Source of the DNA: Candidatus Bathyarchaeum sp.
GTDB lineage: Archaea > Thermoproteota > Bathyarchaeia > Bathyarchaeales > Bathyarchaeaceae
Reading direction: 5' to 3'
Assembly: GCA_003096235.1 (NCBI GenBank)
Contig: PIXT01000038.1
Location: 1-11,699, forward strand
Length of the DNA: 11,699 nucleotides
Shown: piece by piece, positions 6,247 to 11,699 of the stretch
Layout: each line of letters begins with the position of its first letter
How positions within the stretch are numbered: the first letter of the stretch is position 1
Notes under the pieces: model-generated
What the model saw: the letters and a program-made list of their open reading frames with translations, nothing else
Told to the model about the DNA's origin: nothing
Database searches by the model: none
Program-made: the position numbers and the translations under genes

Positions 6247-6444
6247 ATGCCTAAAAACGAAGGGAAAGGAAAATCCAAAAAGAAGGGAAAGTCAAGCCAC
6301 GAATACTACAAAATTGAGGGACAGGAACTCAAACGTTTGCGTCCCAGCTGCGAACGCTGTGGGTCTGGATATTTCATGGCTGACCATGGGGACCGTTTCA
6401 CGTGTGGTCATTGTGGTTTAACTAGATACAAGCAACAATCATAA
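6247..6444 (+). CDS. rps27ae: 30S ribosomal protein eS31 (S27ae)
   Basis: This 65-residue zinc-ribbon protein corresponds to the ribosomal part of eukaryotic ubiquitin-S27a. Archaea encode it without the ubiquitin. Cys35, Cys38, Cys53 and Cys56 bind zinc, and the family motif RPSCERCGSGYFMADHGDR is intact. The N-terminal 18 residues are a Lys/Gly/Ser-rich basic extension. AAGGAGG (6232-6238) precedes the ATG by eight bases. The gene follows eS24 directly, the usual archaeal order. Confidence 0.97.
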   Translation: MPKNEGKGKSKKKGKSSHEYYKIEGQELKRLRPSCERCGSGYFMADHGDRFTCGHCGLTRYKQQS

Positions 6445-6482
6445 ACCTGAAAGAGTATGTGGACTGAGTGGGCTGAAACAGT

Positions 6483-6905
6483 ATGGTTAACGTAAGAGTC
6501 TTTGTTAAAAATATCTCTGCGGAGAATTTTTGGGAAATCGGAAAGCCAATCCCGCCCGTTCAGATAGCCACAAATCTTAATGTTGTTGGAGTCAACAAGA
6601 AAGGTGAGGGACTGCTTGAAGTTCCTTTTATTTTCACCATAAATTACAAGCCTGCAGTGGCTCAAATCAACTTTAAAGGAACAAGTCATGTGATAGGGCA
6701 AAAAGAAGAGCTGGAGAAAATAGTTAAAGAGAATAAGGAGAAGAAGGCGCCTCCACCAGTTGTTCTTCAGTCAATATCCAATGTTGTTTTCTTGGAGTCT
6801 GTGATTTTGTGTCGAACTTTAAACATTCCGCCGCCTATACCGCTTCCAAAAATTCCTTCGGGAGCACAGCAAAAGAAGCGGGCGGAGCCAACATACAGAG
6901 CCTAA
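6483..6905 (+). CDS. Conserved archaeal SecB-like protein (tentative)
   Basis: The protein has a beta-rich first half (VNVRVFVKNISAENF, IATNLNVVGVNKK, LEVPFIFTINYKPAVAQINFKG). A charged linker (EELEKIVKENKEKK), a helix (VLQSISNVVFLESVILCRTLNI) and a Pro-rich end (PPPIPLPKIPSG) follow. This order recalls archaeal proteins compared with the chaperone SecB, such as MJ0357 of Methanocaldococcus. The comparison is from memory and the function is unproven. If correct, it would hold unfolded proteins in the cytoplasm. No membrane segment or signal is seen. It follows eS31 by 38 bases, is on the same strand and is probably the last gene of the cluster. The ATG has no clear ribosome binding site, and an in-frame TGA at 6474 rules out an upstream start. 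Confidence 0.6.
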   Translation: MVNVRVFVKNISAENFWEIGKPIPPVQIATNLNVVGVNKKGEGLLEVPFIFTINYKPAVAQINFKGTSHVIGQKEELEKIVKENKEKKAPPPVVLQSISNVVFLESVILCRTLNIPPPIPLPKIPSGAQQKKRAEPTYRA

Positions 6906-6925
6906 CCTTAATGGGTTGGCTTTAT
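6902..6925 (+). terminator. Terminator-like hairpin at the end of the ribosomal cluster
   Basis: CTAACC (6902-6907) can pair with GGTTGG (6914-6919) across a six-base loop, with one U-G pair, and is followed by CTTTAT. Further T5 and T6 runs lie at 6972-6976 and 6985-6990. Together these suit the 3' end of the cluster. Confidence 0.35.
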
Positions 6926-7013
6926 AGAAGATTTTGTGTAAGTTTGGCTTACGGTATCATGTAGTAAACCGTTTTTATTGCTGCTTTTTTCAGCGTCGGT
7001 TTGTGAACATTGA

Positions 7014-7059
7014 ACTAGTTTGTAATCTGTACTAGTTTTAGTACAATGTGTACTAAACT
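7014..7059. promoter_or_regulatory. Operator-like cluster of ACTAGTTT / ACTAAACT repeats
   Basis: ACTAGTTT occurs at 7014-7021 and again at 7031-7038, and ACTAAACT, close to its complement, occurs at 7052-7059. The middle copy lies in a perfect inverted repeat, GTACTA-GTTT-TAGTAC (7029-7044). The third copy begins inside a second GTACTA (7050-7055). All lie 50-95 bases before the small secreted protein gene. A/T-rich TAGAAATAA (7061-7069) is a candidate TATA box directly downstream. Binding of a dimeric regulator is inferred. Confidence 0.5.
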
Positions 7060-7107
7060 GTAGAAATAACTTCTTGTTTAACGGGATGAACTTAGGGATA
7101 TGAAAAG

Positions 7108-7512
7108 ATGAAACGAATACTTTGTTGTCTGTTGTTCATTTCGGTGCTAATTGTATCTATCAGCGTTCCGTTTCTTGTTAGTGCAGAGCCAAAAGATGTC
7201 ACGAATGACCGAAGGGGATTTAAAGTAAACGTTGATGCATCGGCAGTGCTCAGAGAGTTAGGCTACACTGAAGAGAATATGTCAAGTGTTTCTAGCAAAC
7301 TGATGATTCAAATTATACGATCATACAAGGAACATGCAGTGCTCCACGATGACGGCGAATACTACGTTACTATCACACCTGATTCGCCACGTGCAGAAGT
7401 TAACCTAATTGGTACAGACCGCATTTCGCCTTATGACCTCGATTTGTCACATCCCCCAGATTCAAGCGGTACTTATGCAAACTCCAGTGGTGCTTCTCTA
7501 GACTTCGACTAG
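7108..7512 (+). CDS. Small secreted protein of unknown function
   Basis: I do not recognise the family. The N terminus is a clear Sec signal peptide: MKR, a hydrophobic stretch to about residue 23, and a probable cut after LVSA (residue 26). The mature part is about 108 residues, with a helix-like segment (ASAVLRELGYTEENMSSVSSKLMIQIIRSYKEH), a strand pair (HDDGEYYVTITPD) and an Asp/Ser-rich tail (YDLDLSHPPDSSG). It has no cysteine after the signal, so it is not a lipoprotein. ATG 7108 is eight bases after AGGGAT. The ATG at 7100 reaches a stop after three codons. The gene stands alone, preceded by the repeat cluster at 7014-7059, which suggests individual regulation. Confidence 0.75.
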   Translation: MKRILCCLLFISVLIVSISVPFLVSAEPKDVTNDRRGFKVNVDASAVLRELGYTEENMSSVSSKLMIQIIRSYKEHAVLHDDGEYYVTITPDSPRAEVNLIGTDRISPYDLDLSHPPDSSGTYANSSGASLDFD

Positions 7513-7830
7513 AACGAATGACTTATTTGGTGTTTGTAATCTGGGATTGTCCAGAAATTGAATTGATGCGCCAGATGTCAAAGCCATTTTTATAACTAAC
7601 GTAATGCCACTGACCCTGCAAGAGTTGAAGATAGAAAAAAATCATCTGCAAAAGCTAATCTAACCTGAGCATCCGAAACCAAATTACCTCTGTAAAAGCA
7701 AAACACGCAGGGAATATTCTGAAAATGTTAATTTTTAACCTAAAACAAGTACTCAATGCAAAGAAAATGTTGAGATGAGGATGACCTCAGCCTCAATTAG
7801 CATCGTATGGATTGTGCCCGTGTTTGCTGT
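7513..7830. other. 318-base gap without a gene; possible structured RNA
   Basis: No convincing reading frame is present on either strand. A TATA-like TTTTTATAA lies at 7587-7595. About 25 bases downstream CCCTGC (7614-7619) can pair with GCAGGG (7707-7712). GTTAA-TTT-TTAAC (7727-7739) follows. The combination could mark a short RNA of about 100-130 bases. No known RNA family was recognised, and six-base pairing at this distance is weak evidence. Confidence 0.25.
7770..7796 (-). terminator. Hairpin terminator downstream of uS19
   Basis: TTGAG-A-TGAGG (7770-7780) pairs with CCTCA-GC-CTCAA (7785-7796) across an ATGA loop, giving ten base pairs with a small internal loop. Read on the minus strand, CATTTTCTTT follows it. 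It lies about 35 bases past the uS19 stop and fits a transcription end for that gene. Confidence 0.5.
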
Positions 7831-8253
7831 TTATTTGAGTGGCACATACATTGATGATCTGGATGCACCGATACCTGGTGAGCCATGTCTTACAGGCTTG
7901 TTGGTGATGGCAAATTCGCCTAGGTAACATCCCATCATTTCTGGTTCAACATCCACTGGAGTGAACTCTTTTCCATCATGAATTAGAAGTGTGACGCCCA
8001 CCATTTCTGGGAGCACGATCATGTCGCGAGCGTGGGTTTTAACTGACGCTTTTTCGCCCTCTTTTGCATTCTTTTTGGCGATTCTGATGTTTTCTAAGAG
8101 TGTACGCTGTGTCTGATTAAGTCCCCGTTGTAGGCTTCTGCGTTGCCTTGAGGGGAGCAACTTGATGAACTCGTCCATGGACATGCCTTGCAGTTCTTCA
8201 ATGGTTTGACCGCGATATAGGAATATTTTCTTTGGCATTTTCTGCTCACTCAC
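7831..8253 (-). CDS. rps19: 30S ribosomal protein uS19, stand-alone gene
   Basis: The protein matches archaeal uS19 along its length: [33 protein letters not shown], then [50 protein letters not shown] and the ending [10 protein letters not shown]. uS19 binds 16S rRNA in the small-subunit head. Most archaea carry it in the L2-S19-L22-S3 cluster; here no ribosomal gene adjoins it. GTG 8253 is the outer start, and ATG 8238 (giving MPKKIF) is equally likely, preceded by GTGAG at a spacing of six. A TATA-like TTTAATAAA near 8274-8283 on the minus strand would place initiation near 8253, which favours the ATG. Confidence 0.96.
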   Translation of the reverse strand: MSEQKMPKKIFLYRGQTIEELQGMSMDEFIKLLPSRQRRSLQRGLNQTQRTLLENIRIAKKNAKEGEKASVKTHARDMIVLPEMVGVTLLIHDGKEFTPVDVEPEMMGCYLGEFAITNKPVRHGSPGIGASRSSMYVPLK

Positions 8254-8482
8254 TCCCTCTTTGCGTAACTGGATTTATTAAACATTTCTAATAGTCTGTA
8301 AATCATTTTTTGGCTTTATCATCGATTTTATTTTTATCTTGTTTTGCTTCATGTTAGATTTTCTCGACAAAAAATAGACACTAATAAAAACCCAAGTAGG
8401 CCTTTCAATTTCGCCATTAACAGACCATTAACAAGATCACTCAAAGTTCTTCACGATTACACACAGATTTCAAGCGACCAAT

Positions 8483-8491
8483 CTTATATAG
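8483..8491 (+). promoter_or_regulatory. TATA box of the metallophosphoesterase gene
   Basis: CTTATATAG is a good archaeal TATA box about 55 bases before TTG 8546. Initiation near 8514 would give a leader of about 30 bases that includes the AAGGTG site. Confidence 0.5.
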
Positions 8492-8534
8492 TTCCTGCAA
8501 ATCATCTATTTTTAGTGCAAACACAAACATCTTG

Positions 8535-8540
8535 AAGGTG
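8535..8540 (+). promoter_or_regulatory. Ribosome binding site supporting a TTG start
   Basis: AAGGTG is five bases before TTG 8546. No ATG or GTG precedes the catalytic DTH block at a plausible distance, so this site decides the start. Confidence 0.5.
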
Positions 8541-8545
8541 TTTTT

Positions 8546-9883
8546 TTGGGGGAGACAAAAAAGAGCATAATTGTTGTCGCTGACACACACTTTGGATTGT
8601 ATACTGATTCTGAGGCTTGTGACCCTAATGCTTTTTCAGATTTTTTGAAGTGGATTAAAGAACTGGAAACAGGAAAGAAACAAAAACTGAAACTTGGAGT
8701 TTGGGGTTCAACTGATGTTGAAACAACATTGATTCTTGTGCCGCCAGAAAAAATGGTTTTTCTTGGTGACATATTGGAACTTTGGACGGCTTCTAATGAA
8801 GAAATTTTTGCATCAACAATATACCTAATGCAGTTATTATCTGAGCTAGATTGTGAGAAAGTCTACGTGCTAGTGAACCATGACCGTGACCTCATAAACA
8901 TTAAAGGATGCTATCCCCTAGGCGCCTCAGCGATTACAATAGTAGAAGAGGACGAATACTGGGTTTCAAAAGGAGAACAGGACTACTGCTTTTTGCACGG
9001 TCACCAATTTGACAAAGGTTTCGAGTTGCCAACATGGAAAATAATGATGCTCTTCCGAAAGCCTGCTCTTGCTTTTGGAAATTGGACCTGGTGTATAGTA
9101 CCGCTGTTTGTCATTGATTGGGCGTTAGTATTAGTTGGATTTGGGGGCGTTCTAAACTGGATGCTGCTGGCACTGCTAAACTATATTACGATACCATTTT
9201 TGGCGTTCAAACTTGCAAGACCACTCTGGAACAGGATTAGAAGCATAAGATATGATCCCTACGCCGCCAAGAAGGCGGTAGCTGACAGACTTGATAAAAT
9301 ATGGAGCAAATTTGAGGAGACCTTAGATCCAGAAAATATTCTAACAGTCGTGTATGGTCATACACACACTATTGGCACTTGGACAGAATACGGATTCTGG
9401 ACAGAAACGGGGTCAAACACAGATGGGTATGAACGTCCACTCATGAACATCATGAATATTCCATCATGGATAACAGAATCATCCAAACAAGAAAAGCAAT
9501 CTTCAAAACAAGAGACAATAAAACAAGAGATTTCTCACGTTTTCTTATATATCACTGAAGACTACTCGCCGTTGTTCATTGGATGGAATATCAAAAACAA
9601 AAAACCATATCTAATTCCATATGACGTCATTTTCGAAAAACGTGAACACGGCAATTTATCTAAAATCAAGCTACAATACGATGACATACTCATAAACCAC
9701 GACAACATAGCACAAAAATTAGCCGAAATTGATTGGTCAAAAGAACTAATCGACAGATGGGTAACAGGATTCAAAACTAAAAAATGTAACAAAAACATTC
9801 AAGTTACAAATCCATTTGAACCTGACAAAAAACACAAAAACTTGCGGACACCTAAAAAAGCTCGAATCATATTAGAAGACTAA
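8546..9883 (+). CDS. Metallophosphoesterase (calcineurin-like) with internal membrane hairpin
   Basis: All metal-binding blocks of the calcineurin-like phosphoesterase fold are present: DTH (residues 13-15), GDILE (74-78), NHDRD (111-115), HGHQFD (151-156) and GHTH (271-274). The third block normally reads GNHD but has Val110 in place of Gly. Between HGH and GHTH lies a hydrophobic stretch (about 181-220) able to form two membrane helices, so the enzyme is probably held at the cytoplasmic face of the membrane. LpxH-type lipid pyrophosphatases carry a cap in a similar place, but a lipid substrate is only inferred. Residues 312-328 repeat SSKQE/KQE units. A C-terminal extension of about 115 residues is unassigned. 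TTG is chosen because AAGGTG (8535-8540) is five bases away. The codon bias shifts strongly toward A+C in the second half. Confidence 0.85.
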   Translation: MGETKKSIIVVADTHFGLYTDSEACDPNAFSDFLKWIKELETGKKQKLKLGVWGSTDVETTLILVPPEKMVFLGDILELWTASNEEIFASTIYLMQLLSELDCEKVYVLVNHDRDLINIKGCYPLGASAITIVEEDEYWVSKGEQDYCFLHGHQFDKGFELPTWKIMMLFRKPALAFGNWTWCIVPLFVIDWALVLVGFGGVLNWMLLALLNYITIPFLAFKLARPLWNRIRSIRYDPYAAKKAVADRLDKIWSKFEETLDPENILTVVYGHTHTIGTWTEYGFWTETGSNTDGYERPLMNIMNIPSWITESSKQEKQSSKQETIKQEISHVFLYITEDYSPLFIGWNIKNKKPYLIPYDVIFEKREHGNLSKIKLQYDDILINHDNIAQKLAEIDWSKELIDRWVTGFKTKKCNKNIQVTNPFEPDKKHKNLRTPKKARIILED

Positions 9884-9921
9884 TAGAGGTTCATTGTTGA
9901 AAACAGCCTTTTTTCAGAAAA
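9877..9921. repeat. Right copy of the 45-base imperfect direct repeat
   Basis: This copy matches positions 1-45 (24 of 29 identical over the first part, then TTTTC...AAAA after a one-base shift). It starts inside the last codons of the phosphoesterase gene and continues past its stop. TGTT-GAA-AACA followed by T6 (9909-9914) is terminator-like and would end the phosphoesterase transcript. Confidence 0.55.
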
Positions 9922-9929
9922 CATTGGAA

Positions 9930-10859
9930 CTATATTGCTAATGTTGCTAGCCAGATGTTCAGGTAGACTATTGCGCCAACTGAGGAAATCAGGGTTAGCG
10001 ACGCTACGGTTTCTTTGTAGAAGTTGTATCTTTCGCTGAGAACCGACAAAGAAACGGCAACAGGCATCGCATGCATAAGCACTAGCACAGACTCTTCCAT
10101 GGTCGGCAGATTGAACAGAGCTAAACATGCCAAGGCTACTGCAGGCAAGAAAAGTATCCGAAGAAGACTCAATCCAAATGCCCTTGTTAAGTTAGCGTAT
10201 TTTTTTCCGTACAGAAACGCCCCCAACATAAAAACCGCCACCGCAGATGTGGTGCCTCCTAGCATGTGCAAAAACGTAGATACAGGAGACGGAATCTCGA
10301 CACCCACAACCGAAATCAAAATCCCCACAAAAATCGAAATAATCAACGGATTTCGAACAAGCCTTCTAGCAACCTGTTTTATCCCCTCAAGCTTTGAAGC
10401 CCCCTCAAGCCGATAAAACTCAAGCAACGCGATCGAAACCGCAATTGATACAATACCGATAGTGGCTGCCGCCAAGGTAGCCAAAAGCTCGGTTTGTGCT
10501 GAAGGAAACGCAAAAGTCACAAACGGGATTCCGAAGAATGCGGTGTTGCCGAAGATGGTGCTTATTGTAAGCAAATAAAATGTGTTTCTTGAAAACCTGA
10601 GTACAACATAGAGCAGACCGAAAATTGCCACAACCACAAAGATTGGAATAATCCCCGCAAAAATGAACACTAACGTTTCTGAGACAAAAGTTGTTTGCGC
10701 CATGTCAACCAAGAACAATGCAGGCAACGCAAAATAGTAAACATAAGAGCTGAGCACCCGCTCATCTCCAGACCTTAGAACTCCAAACTTTCGTGAAAGA
10801 AAGCCTATCCCCATCAACAAAAGAATAGGAACCGCAGTTCCTATCAGCGCATCAGCCAT
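9930..10859 (-). CDS. AEC-family (auxin efflux carrier-like) permease
   Basis: The 309-residue protein is almost wholly hydrophobic, with about ten predicted membrane helices, typical of the Mem_trans/AEC family. Recognisable parts are the start MADALIGTAVPILLLMGIGFLSRK, YVYYFALPALF in helix 2, FGNTAFFGIPFV in helix 4, NPLIISIFVGILIS at the start of the second half, and MPVAVSLSVLSERY near the end. The two halves repeat each other, as usual in the family. Prokaryotic members move small carboxylates such as malate or malonate; the substrate here cannot be told. The start ATG has no clear ribosome binding site, and a TATA-like ATTTATCTT (10894-10902) would give a leader of about 13 bases. It lies 113 bases after gatE on the same strand. 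Confidence 0.93.
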   Translation of the reverse strand: MADALIGTAVPILLLMGIGFLSRKFGVLRSGDERVLSSYVYYFALPALFLVDMAQTTFVSETLVFIFAGIIPIFVVVAIFGLLYVVLRFSRNTFYLLTISTIFGNTAFFGIPFVTFAFPSAQTELLATLAAATIGIVSIAVSIALLEFYRLEGASKLEGIKQVARRLVRNPLIISIFVGILISVVGVEIPSPVSTFLHMLGGTTSAVAVFMLGAFLYGKKYANLTRAFGLSLLRILFLPAVALACLALFNLPTMEESVLVLMHAMPVAVSLSVLSERYNFYKETVASLTLISSVGAIVYLNIWLATLAI

Positions 10860-10972
10860 ACTTTGTCATCTATTCATGTTTTGATGCTTTGAGAAGATAA
10901 ATGTTCCAATAAAAAATGAATGGGCGACTGCACACAAAGAATCCTACGGTTTGGCGATGCTGCCCTCAATGT
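10860..10972 (-). promoter_or_regulatory. gatE to permease intergenic region: T-run and weak TATA box
   Basis: On the minus strand the gatE stop is followed by a T6 run (10911-10916, CATTTTTTATTGG). ATTTATCTT at 10902-10894 is a candidate TATA box for the permease gene. The two genes may therefore be transcribed separately. Confidence 0.3.
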
Positions 10973-11699
10973 TTATGTTGTATCCAGTTTGTTTTTCAGT
11001 ATCTCGTTGACTACGTTGGGTTTTACTCGTCCCCGTGCCTTCTTCATTATTATGCCCATTACTGGTCCAAAAGCGCCCTTTCCTCGCTGCTTGATAAACT
11101 CAGAGTTCTTCACTATCACATCATCCACTAGCGCCTCAACCTCTTTTCGCGACATCATTGACAGCCCCAAACTATCAAGGGCATCCTTTACCGTGGCTTG
11201 CTCGTTATCTGCAATCCAAGTCAAAATTTCAGGAATGCTCTCTTTTGCAGTTTTTCCTGAACCAATCAACACAAACATCTCCCTGAACTGACCATCAGAC
11301 ACCGCATCCACATTCACTCCATCACGCTTAAGCGCCTTCAGCGTCTCCGTCAACGCAACAGCAATAACAGTCGCAGAAACCTTCGTTTCCTTCGACAAAG
11401 CCTCAAACAACTCAAGGTAATCAGAATCCAAAAGCTGCTTGCCAAGCTTCCTGTTAATTTTATACTCGTTCATTAGTCTCTTCATAAGCTGCTCAGGCAA
11501 CTCAGGAAGCCTACCCCCCAACTCGTCTATGTAATCTTTAGTTAATTGTATTGGAGGAACATCAGTTTCAGGATACATCCGAGCCGCCCCCGGTCTAGGA
11601 CGCATATACTTTGTAGTTCCATCAGGATTTGCTGCGCGGGTCTCCTCTGGAACACACTTCAAAGCTACTTTAGCCCGCTTAACCACAGCTTTTAGTGCG
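10973..11699 (-). CDS. gatE: Glu-tRNA(Gln) amidotransferase subunit E, C-terminal part
   Basis: GatE with GatD turns Glu-tRNA(Gln) into Gln-tRNA(Gln) in archaea, which mostly lack a canonical glutaminyl-tRNA synthetase. The visible part holds the GatB/GatE signature VPEETRAANPDGTTKYMRPRPGAARMYPETDVPP, split by the core's end. The helical tail follows (LPEQLMKRLMNEYKINRKLGKQLL onward). It ends with the GatB/YqeY-type domain: KEVEALVDDVIVKNSEF, then GKGAFGPVMGIIMKKARGRVKPNVVNEIL. That tail contacts the tRNA in known structures. The frame remains open to the right edge (ALKAV before GTG 11686), so the gene is cut by the window and the GTG is internal. About 240 of roughly 630 residues are seen. 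GatB would lack this distance from GatA/GatC; MYPETD context favours GatE. Confidence 0.93.
   Translation of the reverse strand, partial: ALKAVVKRAKVALKCVPEETRAANPDGTTKYMRPRPGAARMYPETDVPPIQLTKDYIDELGGRLPELPEQLMKRLMNEYKINRKLGKQLLDSDYLELFEALSKETKVSATVIAVALTETLKALKRDGVNVDAVSDGQFREMFVLIGSGKTAKESIPEILTWIADNEQATVKDALDSLGLSMMSRKEVEALVDDVIVKNSEFIKQRGKGAFGPVMGIIMKKARGRVKPNVVNEILKNKLDTT

Larger units (their letters stand above)
8254..8545. other. 292-base divergent intergenic region
   Basis: This gap separates the divergent uS19 and phosphoesterase genes. It is T-rich on its left half and holds promoters for both. A 63-codon open frame on the plus strand (8344-8535) has no recognisable family, no ribosome binding site and overlaps the phosphoesterase TATA box, so it is not called. 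Confidence 0.4.

Noticed and set aside
6164..6421. 85-codon frame overlapping eS24 and eS31
   Set aside because: It is out of frame with two certain ribosomal protein genes and is very Lys/Arg-rich only as a by-product of their sequence.
8344..8535. 63-codon plus-strand open frame in the uS19-phosphoesterase gap
   Set aside because: It has no ribosome binding site, no family resemblance and a composition like non-coding DNA, and it spans the phosphoesterase TATA box.
1..9921. Direct repeats at 1-45 and 9877-9921 as the ends of an integrated island
   Set aside because: The interval holds essential genes (aIF2 gamma, rpo7, ribosomal proteins) and no integrase, so a mobile island is very unlikely.
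10024..10416. Plus-strand frame opposite the AEC permease
   Set aside because: It is a shadow of the permease gene, whose minus-strand product shows clear family motifs and membrane helices.
10920..11291. Plus-strand frame opposite gatE
   Set aside because: It is a shadow of gatE, and its product shows no family resemblance.
1..11699. tRNA genes and CRISPR arrays
   Set aside because: I looked for T-loop motifs of the GGTTCRANTCC type and for regularly spaced repeats on both strands and found none.

Overview
The window looks like a chromosomal segment of an archaeon, most likely of the TACK group and possibly Bathyarchaeia. Domain-level evidence is strong: translation factor aIF2 gamma, RNA polymerase subunit Rpo7 (E') with Spt4 (E''), ribosomal proteins eS24, eS31 (S27ae) and archaeal-type uS19, a GTP-dependent dephospho-CoA kinase (DUF359 family), and the archaea-specific GatE subunit of the Glu-tRNA(Gln) amidotransferase. 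Promoters have archaeal TATA boxes and several genes have GG(A/T)G-type ribosome binding sites. The lineage guess rests mainly on a winged-helix protein anchored by one membrane helix, a layout I associate with Bathyarchaeia; it is an inference.

Layout, left to right. Positions 1-94 are a 3' flank with terminator-like hairpins. A small HExxH metallopeptidase (minus, 95-499) is divergent from the aIF2 gamma gene (593-1852). Two accessory genes follow: a PD-(D/E)XK nuclease-like protein (minus, 2037-2546) and a membrane-anchored winged-helix protein (plus, 2732-4003). Then comes a compact informational cluster, all plus: Fcf1-like PIN protein, Rpo7, Spt4, dephospho-CoA kinase, eS24, eS31 and a small SecB-like protein (4013-6905). 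aIF2 gamma commonly heads this same cluster in archaea, so the two accessory genes look like an insertion into it.

Positions 6906-7107 hold a terminator-like region and a cluster of ACTAGTTT/ACTAAACT repeats in front of a small secreted protein (7108-7512). A 318-base gap without a gene follows, holding a possible structured RNA and a terminator hairpin. Next are a stand-alone uS19 gene (minus, 7831-8253), a metallophosphoesterase with a membrane hairpin inside its catalytic domain (plus, 8546-9883), an AEC-family (auxin efflux carrier-like) permease (minus, 9930-10859) and the C-terminal third of GatE (minus, running off the right edge).

No tRNA, rRNA, CRISPR array, transposase or defence operon was recognised. 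The least ordinary signals are: the interrupted aIF2 gamma cluster; two genes whose family-like N termini extend upstream of any canonical start codon; the operator-like repeat cluster; the same roughly 45-base 3' flank at position 1 and after the phosphoesterase; and patches of strong A+C strand bias that switch on and off inside single genes.
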